DNA of 64,000 nucleotides from Buddleja alternifolia (GCA_019426215.1 CM033401.1:13645134-13709133); one strand, 5' to 3'; counted from the stretch's first letter, positions 11,745-23,823 are shown. Numbers and translations: made by a program. Notes: a model not told the origin generated them from the sequence alone.

Positions 11745-11935
11745 AGTTTTTGGCTCCGTTTCCGGGAACTTGGTTATTTTAGTTTTTGATTTTAATTTAC
11801 TTTTTCATAATTCCTAGTTTTCGTTTATTTTTTTCTTTTATTTTATTTTCGTATTAGTCTAATTGTATTGTGTTTGTTTTCCTTATAGGTTTGTTCGTGG
11901 TGCATGACCCGCTCCTCTCACGAGCCTTTGCTTGA

Positions 11936-13374
11936 TTGGACCTCGAAATTGAACGTGTTCTCCGGGCTAGTAGAAGAGTTCGTGAAATGGCGGATAATAT
12001 CTATCAAGCAAATCCAAATGCTCATTTTTCGGACATGAACTTTCTGGAGAATCGGGAGTGGTTACATTGCATTTTCCAAGTCATGCAACAACCTCCTCCT
12101 CAACAACTTCCATCTGTTAGGGGTAGTCTACCACCATGGGTCCACTCTATACCGGGGGCCCGTGGTCTTGCCCAATTTACATGCCCGAACTATCACATTC
12201 CATCACACATCTTTAGTATGGTGCAAGGCGATCCTTTCTATGGAGAGCCACATGAATCACCTCATGCACATTTGGAGACTTTAGATGATGCTCTCATGAC
12301 TATCCAATTTCATCCACGGGATCTCGACACAATTCGTCTAAGAGTCTTCCATTTCTCATTAAAGGCGCATGGTACAAATCTTTACCACCCTAATCCATCA
12401 CAACATGGGGTGAGTTAGTCGATGTCTTTTTAAATAAATTCTTCCCACCCTCCAAAATCAATGAGCTTCGGAGCAACATAAAAAGGTTTAGGCAAAGGAA
12501 TAACGAGTCCTTAGCCGAGGCATGGGCGAGATACAAAGGCATGCTTCGTAAATGCCCAGATCACAATTTCAGATTGAACGAGCAAGTATTACACTTCTTT
12601 GATGGAGTCCAGTCGCATATCCGAAATAGGCTCAATACGGGTGCGGGAGGGGATCTCCTTGGGTTAGATTGCCAAAGTGTATGGGACAAGATCGAACAAT
12701 TAGCCCGGAAAGACGAGCTCTATCCCGATGATGAAGAGATCACACCTACGAAGAAAGTTGCTTGTGTCCAAGAAATAATTGAAGAGGGGATAGCTCTAGA
12801 ACCGGTGGTCGGTGACGTGAACTATGTTGGCAATGCCAACCGACCTCGGGCGAACTTCGATGTGCTCGACAACTTTCCAAAGAGACCCAATCCGGCACAA
12901 AATGCCCATCCCGGTATTTATCAAGCTCCAAGGCCTCCTTTCAACACTAGCCAAGTTCAAAGGCAAGGGAATTTTCAAGGTCAAGGGCAAGTGAGACCTC
13001 CTACAACGGATGAGCGTTTAGATAAGCACATTAAAAAGTCAGATGCTTCATTCAATGAGCTCCGAAACATGATGAAAGATATGTTCATGGAGATGAAATA
13101 TTTGAAAACACATATGGGCCAATTAGCAACCGCAATCAGTGAGAGAGCCCCGGGAATGTTACCAAGCGACACAGAGAAGAACCCAAAAGAACAATGCTAT
13201 GCAATTGCCCTAAGAAGTGGGAAGCAAGTGGAAAGTGATCCTGTTCGTGTGGCGGTGCCCAAGCGCCCCTCAGACGGCGCTCAGGCGTCGGGGACATCCA
13301 GTGATGAACATTCTCTTCGCACGTCCCAGCCTAGGCGTGATCCTGACGGCGCCCAGGCGTCGAACACCACCTAG
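11936..13374 (+). pseudogene. Gypsy gag (retrotransposon gag domain), frame-broken
   Basis: Two open blocks, 11936-12418 and about 12412-13374, together cover an Athila-type gag. The first holds PNYHIPSHIFSMVQGDPFYG and the IRLRVFHFSLK region. The second holds the conserved NKFFPPSKINELR, ESLAEAWARYKGMLRKCPDH and a C-terminal linker. A one-base frame change near 12365-12412 and a local TAA break the gene. After about 13220 the frame passes through GC-rich repeats resembling those in the LTR. Gag would form the virus-like particle. Confidence 0.8.
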
Positions 13375-13554
13375 CAGGATGAATTGCTACGCAACACCGC
13401 ATCCAAGTACCATATAACTCACACCCAGGCACCGACCTCACCGCGCCCAGGTGCCGCATCCTGTTTCTTCCACTCCGAGTTCTTCATCTCGGACATCTGT
13501 TTCATCCATCGAGATACGTCTCCTTTTCCCAAACACACAAAATAAAAAAAGGAG

Positions 13555-14466
13555 ATGGATCCAAATTTCCTCTGTATTTTGTCTATTCTTTGTGAGGTGA
13601 GGATAAACATTCCTTTTGTGAACGCTATCTTGCAAATGCCGAATTATGTTAAGTTTTTCAAGGATATTCTATCCAACAAGCAAAAGTGGGAGGAAAATGA
13701 AACAGTTTGCCTCACCGAGGAGGGCTCCTCTGTCCTACTTAACAATTTGCCTCTCAAGCTTAAGAACCCAGGGAGCCTTACCATACCATGCACTATTGGC
13801 CATCTATATTTTAAAAAAGTGCTTTGCGATTCGGGAGCGAGTATTAATCTTTTCCCCTACTCTATCTTCAAGAAGCTCGGCCTCGGGAATCCCAAACCCA
13901 CATCTATGTCATTACAATTGGCGGATCGCTCTATCAAGAAGCCAAAAGGTATTATCGAGGATGTCATTGTACAAGTCGATAAGTTCTTCTATCCGGTTGA
14001 CTTTGTGGTTCTTGAGGTGGATAGCGACATGGACGTTCCCTTAATCCTAGAAAGACCTTTCCTAGCCACTAGCAACGCCAATATCGATGTGGGAAAGGGT
14101 AAGTTGACATTGAAGGTAGGCAATGAAAAGGTGATATTCGATGCTTCTAATTATATGAAACCATCCATGGATATTCCTACTTGCTTAAATGTCGATGCTA
14201 TTAACCTTTTGATTGATGAGAAATGTGCAAGTGACAAGACTAAGGGCACTCTTGAGTTGGAGGATGAGGTCGCCAATAAGAACCGAGACAAGGTGAGAGA
14301 GGAGGATTTATGCATGAAGTGCATTCCACCACATAAACGTGTTCATGAGATCGATAAGACAAATCCGGTGAGAAGGGCTAATCTCAAAGAGTGGAGGCAA
14401 GTGGGGCACGAGGATAAAAGGAGGATTGACAAGGATATTGTCATCCTAAATGGGTCACCTATTTGA
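13555..14466 (+). CDS. Athila-type retropepsin (protease) ORF
   Basis: 303-codon open frame. N-terminal QMPNYVKFFKDILSNK is the usual linker before protease in Athila polyproteins. The aspartic protease active site is LCDSGASINLFP (about residues 97-108), followed by LQLADRSIKKPKGI, the FYPVDFVVLEV strand and VPLILERPFLATS. A TAA about 15 bases upstream of the ATG separates it from the gag frame. It ends at 14466 without entering reverse transcriptase, although in autonomous relatives RT follows directly. The protein alone could process Gag but could not replicate the element. Confidence 0.8.
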   Translation: MDPNFLCILSILCEVRINIPFVNAILQMPNYVKFFKDILSNKQKWEENETVCLTEEGSSVLLNNLPLKLKNPGSLTIPCTIGHLYFKKVLCDSGASINLFPYSIFKKLGLGNPKPTSMSLQLADRSIKKPKGIIEDVIVQVDKFFYPVDFVVLEVDSDMDVPLILERPFLATSNANIDVGKGKLTLKVGNEKVIFDASNYMKPSMDIPTCLNVDAINLLIDEKCASDKTKGTLELEDEVANKNRDKVREEDLCMKCIPPHKRVHEIDKTNPVRRANLKEWRQVGHEDKRRIDKDIVILNGSPI

Positions 14467-16144
14467 ACCTCAAAGAGTAGAAAGTCAAGCTAATGACTAT
14501 AAGAAAGCGCTTCTTGGGAGGCAACCCAAGTTTGTAAGTTTTATTTTCTTTTTGCTTTTGTTCTTGTCTTATGTAGTTTTATTTCTTTATGTTATATTCG
14601 AGCGTGCACTTTTGGCATGCTTCTCTTTGAGTCTTGATGGTTTTTTCTTGTGAGTGCATGACATGTAGTAGCTGAGTTTTGATGTGGAGAATTTTTCATT
14701 GCGGATTTGAGCTTTGAGTGGATTTCACATGATTAAGGTTTGCTTTTCAGCATCGTTGTTGTAAGTACTCTATTTTACCCCCGTTTGAGTGCGTATGATT
14801 GAGTCAACATTGAGGGCAATGTTGATTTTAAGTGGGGGGAGGGGTATCTATGTGTCGTGTGATCTTGTTTTTAGCTCAAGTTTGGGGAAACCGTTGCTAT
14901 TGCATGTTTATTGTCTAAATTTTTGAGAAAAATCAAGCATAACATAAGTTTGTTCTAGGATGTTAGCATGCCAATTGGGGCAATTAGACTTGAGAACTCA
15001 AAACAATGGCATGACATCTTGTATACTTCTATTAATGGTCTAAATGTAAAAGTACACATCTTAGATATGCTCATTTCAACCTTAGTTGAGAATCAATCTT
15101 CCTTAGATGATACACGTTGCACATAAGTCAAAGGTAGAGGGACTGAAAAGAGTTCTCCAGCTCAAGACATGTGAGGAGCACCCCCCGCATATATTATCCT
15201 AGATTTTTTTCATGTGGTTTTGAGATTATTAGTTGCTTATAGGTTCATAATTATGTTCAATGAATAAATGATTGAGTTGAGATTGGTATGACCTCGAAAA
15301 TTCGGTCAGGCCAACGAGTATTGGAGGTCACCAAAGCACCATTTCCTATATACTATACTCGTTGAGCTAATTTTAGCTTTGCCCAAGCCAATCAGGAATG
15401 AGTTGAATAAAAGACCTCGTTCTATTTCGTGGCCTTTGCCACTCGGGTGATTAAGTTCATAGGAGTGTCTTAACACTTAGCACCCTAAAACCCTCTGGTT
15501 TGGGAGTGTTGACCCAAAGCCCGTTGCATGGGTGGCAAAGAAGATCTAAAGGGGTAGAACATTGCACGAGTCCTTATGTTGTTATCAGCTTAAATCGTGC
15601 AAAGCGTGAAATGTCAAATGTAAAGTGAATGGAAATGAGCACAATTTAACCTTAAAGTTGCCTATGAGTTAATAAGCTTTATGACCTATTGAAAGTTGGT
15701 AGATTTGGGGAATGTTTCTGAGCATGGTAGAGATGCCTTTCGGTCATAATGCCTTAGATATTATCCCACTACACCCTTTGGAAATTGGTTCGATGCTAGG
15801 TGTTGAATGAGCATTGTTTTCATTTGTGTACATTTTTGTTGAGCTTTATTGTCGCTTGATTTGTGCCATTGCATCGTAGTTCTTCTTTCAAGTTGTTTCG
15901 GTTGGTTTGAGCTTAACATCCTTCGATTTTGTGGGCATATCGCATGCAAACCCTCACGAGACTATAACTCGTCCTTTTAGGTAACTTAAGGGTTCAAAGG
16001 CTTGTTGCATCCGCTAAATGCAACCGTGTACTCCACGAAAGTGAGTTAGGTGGGTTTTTTTTTAGTTTCTCCCCTGTTTGATGATGTTTTGGATCCTATA
16101 GCTTATTGCTCGAGGTCGAGCAATTGATAAGTGTTGGGGGGGGG
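14467..16144 (+). other. Non-coding 3' internal region of the Athila-like element
   Basis: Just after protease the sequence reads like the extreme C-terminal end of an Athila pol (KKALLGRQPKF, about 14497-14530). A central polypurine-like tract AGTGGGGGGAGGGG follows at about 14831-14844 in the usual GGGCAATGTTGATTTTAAG context. The remaining 1.3 kb is untranslated and ends in a G9 tract (16136-16144) that serves as the polypurine tract next to the 3' LTR. The arrangement suggests one internal deletion removed RT, RNase H and integrase near 14450-14490. Confidence 0.65.
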
Positions 16145-17533
16145 TGATAGGAGTCATTTTTACGTGTGTTTTAGCCCGTTGTGTTTAGTTTTTAGACTTA
16201 TTTATCGCTTGATCTTTGCCACATGTGCGTTTAATCCGTGCATTAAGTGATTTCAGGACCTAAATGGATGCAAACAAAGAAAAGGGCAAAAGATAACGTA
16301 TAAAATGGTTTCAAGATAGATGCTTCGCAGATCAGCGCCCAGGCGCCAGCCGAAGAGAAAAATACGCAGTACGGCATCCAGACGCCACACTAACCGCGCC
16401 TAGGCTCCATATCGTCCGTGCCCGACGCTAGTTTTCCCGCGTCTGGGCGCCGCTCGACTTCTACCCCAAGATATCTCTGCCACGTAGGCGGCGCCTAGGC
16501 ACCGATTCTCCCGCACCTAGGCGTCGCTGTAACCGTTTTTTAAGTGTATAAAAGCCAAATTTTAGCACATTGTTGGGGGTTTGGATTTTGGAGTTTGGAG
16601 ATTATTTTCTGAGATTTGAGCCAACTTTTCATCACTCTTTGAAGGAGAAGAAGGGGAATTGAGCTAGAGATTGAAGTTCCAAGCTAGGATTCATCATCAA
16701 CCAAGCCTTAGGGAGTTTTACTTGCTTCCATTACATTTTTATGTTCATAACTATGTATATGATTGCTTTAGATCTTCTTAAGCTATTGATGATGAGCTAA
16801 TTTTGTAGAACTAAGGCCATGTGAAGGCCGAATTTATGAGTCAATATATATGAAGTGATTTTTTGTATTAATTCTACTATTGCTTTGTGTGTTAATTCTA
16901 TGCTTTTATTCCAATCATATGCTTGATCATCATATGCTTGCTATCTTGCATAGTCTATTCATTCAAGAGAATATAGGTTAGGGTTCAAAGGAATTAACAC
17001 ATCATCCGTAATAAATGAGGAATTGAGGAATTGCCGCTAGAGATAGGTAGAGATTCCCGGGTGCTGTTAGCCAGATTTATCTGGGAAAATTCTAGAGCGT
17101 AAATGCATGGTTATTGGTTAGATTCTCAGATAGACATAATTAGAGAACCCTCAATTAATCATAGGATTATTATGAGCAGAGACATCGGGTAATAATTAAT
17201 TAAGGAATTTTCACCAAAGCAATAAGAGTCTAATAATTCGAAGAGTATCTCATATGTATTGACGAGTAAATACGGTTGTAGCATGTGCCTTAGTCGCTTT
17301 ATCATACGTAAGGTTTAATCTATAGATCGCTCCCTCTCTTGTTCTTCATTTGTTTAATCAATTGTTTGCACTTTACTTTAATTGTCTTTTCTTTTATCAA
17401 AAATCATAAACTAGAATTCAAGTCCTTGTGGTTTGACAACCCGGACTTTTTGTCCATCTATCACTACACATGACTATTATACTTGCTATTAGAGCACGTT
17501 AGGTATTAGCGTACGTTAGGTATTAGTGTGTCA
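16145..17533 (+). repeat. 3' LTR of the Athila-like element
   Basis: TGATAGGAGTC...GTGTCA, 1389 bp. It is longer than the 5' LTR mainly because of extra GC-rich sequence near 16325-16370, short duplications near 16925 and 17020, and a duplicated GTACGTTAGGTATTAG at 17511-17526. Many substitutions separate it from the 5' LTR, so the insertion is not recent. Confidence 0.9.
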
Positions 17534-18053
17534 CTTGTTGAAAAAGATCTCCAGTGGGCTGAAGTCTGCGTGATCAAGGAACTCAAGATCATCTTCCTTT
17601 CATCCTCTATTTTGTAGAAGTCTTTGTGTGATTTTTTGATAATTACATTAGTGGATTTCCTCTGTGTGTAAAGGAGAAGAAGGACATAGCTGGGATTGCA
17701 TTGAGTCATTTGCTTTTACTGTTTTATTGCTTTGCTTTACTATTTGCATCATATCTTAAAAAGACTTTAAAATGGTTAAGCGACTAATCGACTAAAACAG
17801 GACGCTAAGCATTAAAATCAATTTCCACTGTGCTAACCCCGATTAAGCAATTTAAGCGTTACCCTACTTTGATAATTGCCCAAATCACTAAGTCTAAGTT
17901 ATCCTATCTCTAGCACTTGACCTAGCGCTTTGCTTTCCAAGCGTTCAAATCTTTAAAAGTGATACAAAATTTTTGAAGTTAAAAAAGACTTCAGGGTCTA
18001 TTCAACACCCCCCCCCCCCCCCCCCCCCCCCCGTCCCTCTTCTAGACCCTTTC
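17534..18053 (+). repeat. Related Copia LTR fragment C, right part
   Basis: Starts with the second copy of the CTTGT target duplication and continues the LTR homology of 10237-10435. Matching words include GTGATCAAGGA, TTTGTAGAAG, AGTGGATT, GGAGAAGAAGGACATAG, CGCTAAG, GACTTCAGGGTCTATTCAA and TCTAGACCCTTTC. A C25 run is at 18008-18032. The canonical LTR end (GGACCAACA) is not intact. Confidence 0.75.
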
Positions 18054-18472
18054 ATGGACTACCATTGCATATGAAAAAGATTTGTACCTAGGAGCTGAAG
18101 AGTTGTAATTTATCATTAAGTTAGTCATTATTAATGGACTAAGTGCTATTATATGTACTAATTGTCATTATTAATGGAATAATTGCTATTATATGTACTA
18201 ATACTAATTAGATGTAATTATTAATTAATATTTATTTTAGTCTTAAAAAAGGATAAGATAGTCAAATCACAATTGGAAAAAACAAATTCATTATCCATAC
18301 TTTTATTATAAATAAAGAATAGATTTTTCAAGACTGATGCTTCTTGCTTGAGCCCCCCTCATCACTAGTCAAAACCACGCAATTGAAATCGAAATTTGTA
18401 CGATGCAGACTTAAAAAATTTGTAATCGAAACAAAGCAATCACTTTTTCTAATCTTGTTCTTTTATCAAGAA

Positions 18473-19155
18473 CTAGTAAATAATACATGTGTTGCACGTG
18501 AATAATATGCACTTATCAAATAATTCATGTACATAAATAATTAATGTTCAATTTAAAAAATTTATTTATTCAAAATAGTAATTTAACTAAGTGAATTATT
18601 GTTCAATAAACAATGATTATTTGAAAAAATAAATATTGATTGACTTGAAATTAATACTAATTGACACATAGAAAAACTTAGTTTATTGAAAATGGAACCT
18701 ATATAAAATGCAAACAAATACATTCTTTTAAAAATTCATATTTTATTAGTTTATTCTCTTGTTTATTTTTAAGGAAGAATCACTCTCTTTTTATTCCTCT
18801 CGTTAACTTCTATATGAACTTGCAAATGTCTCATCATTATGGCTTAAAATTAGATTTTATGTAGTCTAAATTTAAAGTAGTATGTTTGTTCTCCCTATTT
18901 TCTAAATTTAACATAGCATGTTTGTTTTCAAAATCATTTGATGTATCTCCTTCTTGAATCTCAGTTACATTCTTTGTGAAATCACAATAAGTTGACATAG
19001 ATCATACTTTCACTTGTGTTTGATTCGCTACAATCAAATGCATTTTTTTATTTATAAAATTTAATTTAATTATTAATAATATTGGAGAAGTGAAAAATAC
19101 TTATGTTGCATGTAAAAGCGAATACTACTAAAGAATGCTAATAATATAATAGAGA
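18473..19155 (-). mobile_element. Possible minus-strand Helitron remnant
   Basis: On the minus strand the sequence ends with a 6-bp stem (CACGTG/CATGTG, one wobble, loop CAA), then 9 nt and CTAG followed by T, the form of a Helitron 3' end (plus-strand 18473-18500). A candidate 5' end TCTCTATTATATT lies at 19155. The expected A before TC is not present there, so the left limit is uncertain. Confidence 0.3.
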
Positions 19156-19917
19156 ATCTTTTGTTTTCATTTTTAAAGGTGGTTCTTGATATCATTGTAT
19201 TATGGATTCCATTCTTAATATTTTCTTTCTAAATAGGCGCTAGTCATATTTTAAGTAAATATTTGTCCGCCAACACTGATGATTTATTTTTATAAATGTA
19301 CTTGGTAAAATATATATAGTTTTTTTTTCTGAAATCAATGCAAGATTATTATTGATCAAATGAATATTTAAAATATTTGAATACTATATTTTTGACACCC
19401 GATTACCCAACATTTGTCAACTGTGACACTTCGGTCCATTTGATTGTCGTCGACAGAATCTTTTGGAATATTCCATCTGAATTTCTTAGAAATTGTGAAC
19501 TTTGTACCCTATCGTATGACATGTGTGCACCACAGCTTCTCATTCATTCCATAATATGTGCACTTTGTACCCTGACTTGACTTGGACGGAATATTCCAAA
19601 AGAATTGTCAAAAATATTTTTCTTAATTTTTTTTTATATAATCAAATATTAGATACCAAAGAAAGATGATTAGAACTAAGACACATTGTAAACATATCCA
19701 TTCTATTGAAAATTGATTATTATAAGGTAAAATTATTTGTATTGGTCCAACTTTGTGTAGAAATTAGCAAGTTAAATAATTAATATTTGTAATCCATAAC
19801 AAAAGTGTACTAATTATATATTAATAAAATATCAATTTTTAAGTACACATTTTCAAACAATCCATAACATGATAATATATGTGTTCCATAATGCAATTGT
19901 CTAACAATTAATAAAAT

Positions 19918-20625
19918 ATCAACTTTGAAGTTCAGATTTCCAACAACAATCTAACAACTAATATACCCTCACCACTTGTTAAGTATATTTTTCTTACCCA
20001 CATATTCTTATCAACTATATTATTTATTCATAGGAAAGTAATATGCTCTCGCTACTTGTAGAATATTTTATTCTTACTCATACATTTCTATCCAATATAT
20101 TAAATATCAGCTAAGAATCTCATATGTGTCCCACTTACATTAAAGTACATGTATATATTGCTAATATTGATTACCTGACATATTTTTATTACTTTTGTAT
20201 TATGTGCTTGTATGTACAATGTATACGTCATACTATAAATATGTATATGAATACATATTCATATACATATTTATAGTAACAAATATAGTAACAATTAATA
20301 CAAGTGTACTAACAATTAACAAAATATCAACTTTGAAGTTCAGATTTCCAAACTACCTAATAACTAATTAATATACATTCACTACTTGTTAAGTATTTCG
20401 TTCTCACCCACATATCTCTATCCAATAAACTATTTGTCGGTAAGAAAAGTAATATACTCTCGCTACTTGTTAAGTATATATCGGATAAGAAACTCAGATT
20501 TATTCCACTTGCATTAAAGTACATGTATATATTGCTAATACTGACTACTTGACATATTTTTATTACTTTTGCATTATGTGCCTATATGTACCACGTGTAT
20601 GTCATACTATAAATATGAACACATA
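19918..20625 (+). repeat. Direct duplication of about 300 bp, two diverged copies
   Basis: Copy 1 (about 19918-20250) and copy 2 (about 20327-20620) share CAACTTTGAAGTTCAGATTT, CTCTCGCTACTTGT, CATTAAAGTACATGTATATA and GTCATACTATAAATATG in the same order. Both end in a palindrome, long in copy 1 and shorter in copy 2. Confidence 0.75.
20232..20277. repeat. Perfect 21-bp hairpin
   Basis: ACTATAAATATGTATATGAAT (20232-20252), loop ACAT, then its exact reverse complement (20257-20277). The second duplicate near 20605-20632 keeps a 12-bp version with loop AACA. Confidence 0.9.
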
Positions 20626-22309
20626 TTTATAGTAATAAGAATAGTAATTTTCAAACAACAATTTAAAATAGATATCATATTTATGATTGCTATGTATGAA
20701 TACCAATTTAATATGTCCTGTTATGTTTGATGAAATAAAAATTGATATATTAGTTTGTATGTAATAATAATAACATAATCACATGTAACCAAATTAGTAT
20801 ATGTTAATTTTTGTTATAATAATACATTCTTTATTATTGGTATATACACAGATATTTCAAGAATTATACTTTAATAGTGGCACACATTTTTTGTCATTGA
20901 TACACTAAAAATAACTAATAAGTACTCAATTTCGGCAAATGCGCTAATATCTTCTATGTTGTTGAAACTTATTTTATCCAAATACTTTAAATGCTTATTT
21001 TTAAAATTAGAGGGAGTTTATAAACTCTTCAAAATAAGCTTATCCAAAAACTCTCCTTATAGTATAAATGATATAATATAAATATTCATGCATATTTACC
21101 ATTAATATGTTTTACAAAATAAAAAATTATGAAGGAGTTAATGGGAGTCTAATTAACGAAATATGAAATTAAGTTAATCCCTAAAGAGAATACAAATTAA
21201 AAGAGCAAAATAAAACGATGTATATTATTTAAATATTATTAAAAATTTAGTGTAAACTCACTTCCAAAAATAAAATAAAGTTTGACCTTTTATTCTGGTT
21301 TTGTGTTTCATCTCGTATTCCGGATCACATATGAATATCAGATATAAATATATTTTGTATTAAATTATATACACATGGATTAAGATGAACCACACTTGCT
21401 CTGCACTTGTTTGATGGAATAAAACACAAGATGACACACAAATCGGAATAAATGATTGAAAATATCCAAGAATATTAACATACTATAAGTTTTCTTATTT
21501 TTTATATTTTTATAATGATACTCAATTTTCTTAACAAATCAATATCTATATAATTAATTAAAAATTAAAAAAATACAAAATTGCTAATACTAACTATTTG
21601 CCAATATAATTTATTGATTCAATTTTGCATTTTTTTTTAATTAGATCAGATCTTTTACAACTTACTTCCACACATTAGATATCATGGCAAATTAGTGTCC
21701 TGCCTAATGGTTAATGATATGATCAACATTTTTTGTTTTGAAGTTTTAATTATAAATTGTTGTCATTCATGTACATAAAACTAACAGTGGAATTTGAAGA
21801 AGAAGAAGAAGAAGCACAAAATCAGAATAAAAGGTCTAATTTTTTGAAATACAAAATCAGAATAAAAGGTCTAATTTACCATAATATATTATTTAAAATT
21901 CCATAATATATTATTTAGGCATATGACTTTTTTTTTTTTGATTGGCTAGAAATATATGTATAGAATATCAATTTTTTGACTATTCAATTTAGGAATTAGA
22001 ATTTGATGAAATTCCTAAAATATAAAAAGAAGAATGTAAATTGATATCTAATGCATTATTTTTCACGTGCCGCCATTTCATTGGCTACAAATTTAACTTA
22101 TCTACAAACACCAAAAAGAATTTGAGCACGGACAATCTTTATTCAAGAATAGTGTTGCGAACCGAGTTTACGAACGAAGAAAGAAGAAGGATAAGATGGT
22201 CGAGCAGCAAGGCGGGAAAGAAGAAGCAACTTAAGTTGAATATTTATTTACAGTTGTATTTTGATTAGGCTTATTAATTAAGTTCTGTAATCTTATACTC
22301 TTTGATTAA

Positions 22310-23311
22310 TCTATACTATTTATTAAGGCTGAGGGCCTTAGAGTAACCATCTTGGGAAACCAAATGTGTATTGCCCAAAATATCCCTCCAGCACTATAAA
22401 ATTGTACATAGCAAAAAGGTTAAATTAGTAAAACTTTCATGCCAGGCCTTTGCCCACGTTGGGTAACTGCAAGATTAGGATAATAACCAACTTCAACATT
22501 ATCTCCCTAAAACTCCACAATAAAACTGGTTTCTTCAAAATGAAATCGGATGGAACATTTCTTTCTCAACAAAAACTAATTCAAAATTTTCAACTTTTCC
22601 AATCTCACGTCTGGAAACCTCCTTCTTCTTCCTCTACTCAAAGAGGTTACCTGATTACCAAACTATTCATAACCGATTTCTTTGAAGCCATCATTTCTGA
22701 ACATGAACTTTAATTAAATATGGTGAATTGAAACTAACAAAGGCTGTGAAGAAGCTTCACTCAATATTTTTGTGACAAAAGGTTGTTGGAGAAGCACAAC
22801 CAAAAATGGGAAGTGGATTGATAGCATTGGAAGGTAGAAAAATGAAGCAACTTGGAAGACACACGAGGAACGGAGGGAGAAAGGATTATTGGGCGAATAA
22901 AGAAAAAAAAAGGTTGGGATAATTCAATGTTTTAATATATATTGTTTGAGCCTTCTTTGCTGTATGATGATTTCATATTATAACAGAACATGCTGAGTCA
23001 CTTATTATTCTGGGGAGAATGATGATTTTTTTCTTATTTCATTAAACAAAATAGAGTTCTTCAATTTTTGAAGAATTTTTTTTTTTAATACAAAGAGAAG
23101 GGGGCCTAATGAACTTGCCTAATAGACCAGGGATAATAGTTGTTTATCTTAGCCAAGTAAGGCCATTTAACGTATCCTGTTCCTTAGTGAAAGATATGGC
23201 ATCTCATGAACTAACATATAATTTCATATCTTCTTTCATACTACAATAATTGTTTTGAATTATATTAAATAATTTTATTTGCACACGCATCAAGTGTGCC
23301 CACGCCGCTAG
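22310..23311 (+). mobile_element. Non-autonomous Helitron
   Basis: The 5' end TCTATACTATTTATTAAGGCTGAGGGCC is preceded by A. The 3' end has a perfect 6-bp stem GCACAC/GTGTGC (23281-23299, 7-nt loop), then 8 nt and CTAG (23308-23311) followed by T. These are the defining Helitron features: TC start, 3' hairpin, CTRR end and insertion between A and T. At 1002 bp it has no RepHel coding capacity; its ORFs of 60-97 codons show no recognisable domain. It lies about 200 bp left of the Copia copy E LTR. Confidence 0.75.
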
Positions 23312-23516
23312 TTACATTGAAAAGCCACACATTGAAGTCGAAAACGTGTAACTGTTTGTTCTCTCAATCCATAACGGATATGTCCCAGTTGAACACCCTT
23401 CAATGGCTAGACGCTAGTCGAACAAGCACCAACGTACCGACACTTATGTTAATTTCAACGTTACAAATAAATTCCCAACAAAAATTTAGACCACGACCTC
23501 CAATGGCCCCACAAAC

Positions 23517-23823
23517 TATTAGAAATAACACCCAAGAGACATGTCCATTGGTTGTGACTCTTGGTGAAAGGGTGTATTTTCTTCTATAAATACGGCCATT
23601 GTTCATCATTTTAATTACTAGAATATATATACAAATATATATATATATATAATAAACTCTCCAAATACTTTAGATACTTGAGTCGTGAATTTGTGTCTTC
23701 GGTTTTAATAATCGAGTTCCCAACGGTGTTCGTGTTTCATTCAAGAAGTTCGAGACAACTTGATTCTAATCAAGTTCGTTCAATATAACGCTTCCGCATT
23801 AGGTACGCTCTCGATTTCTAACA
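23517..23823 (+). repeat. 5' LTR of copy E and primer binding site
   Basis: 307 bp, with TATA-like TTCTATAAATACGG at about 23580-23593. One base after the LTR lies TGGTATCACAGCC (23825-23837), an initiator-Met-tRNA primer binding site with one change from the common TGGTATCAGAGCC. An (AT)n run lies near 23633-23650. Confidence 0.9.

Larger units (their letters stand above)
10436..17533 (+). mobile_element. Athila-like Gypsy derivative lacking RT and integrase
   Basis: A complete LTR-bounded element of 7.1 kb flanked by the 5-bp duplication CTTGT (10431-10435 and 17534-17538). The 5' LTR is 10436-11744 and the 3' LTR 16145-17533, both TG...CA. A primer-binding-site-like sequence TGGCTCCGTTTCCGGGA is at 11751-11767, similar to the tRNA-Asp-type site of Athila elements. 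It encodes a broken gag and a retropepsin and then goes directly to typical Athila 3' sequence. No reverse transcriptase, RNase H or integrase motif is present. It interrupts LTR fragment C. It would be a non-autonomous, gag-only type element. Confidence 0.88.
18054..22309. other. AT-rich intergenic block
   Basis: No gene is supported. It contains short tandem duplications (two 40-bp units at 18124-18203), a possible Helitron terminus at 18473, an inverted repeat around TTTTGGAATATTCC (about 19458-19483 and 19588-19612), and a direct duplication with a perfect hairpin. Near 21797-21920 there is a GAA run followed by short tandem duplications of an ACAAAATCAGAATAAAAGG word and of CCATAATATATTATTTA. 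Stops occur in all frames. Confidence 0.6.

Noticed and set aside
23312..23516. Possible LINE ORF1 piece (TTGAAAAGCCACACATTGAA resembles 5476-5495)
   Set aside because: Only about 20 bases match and the translation soon diverges and stops.
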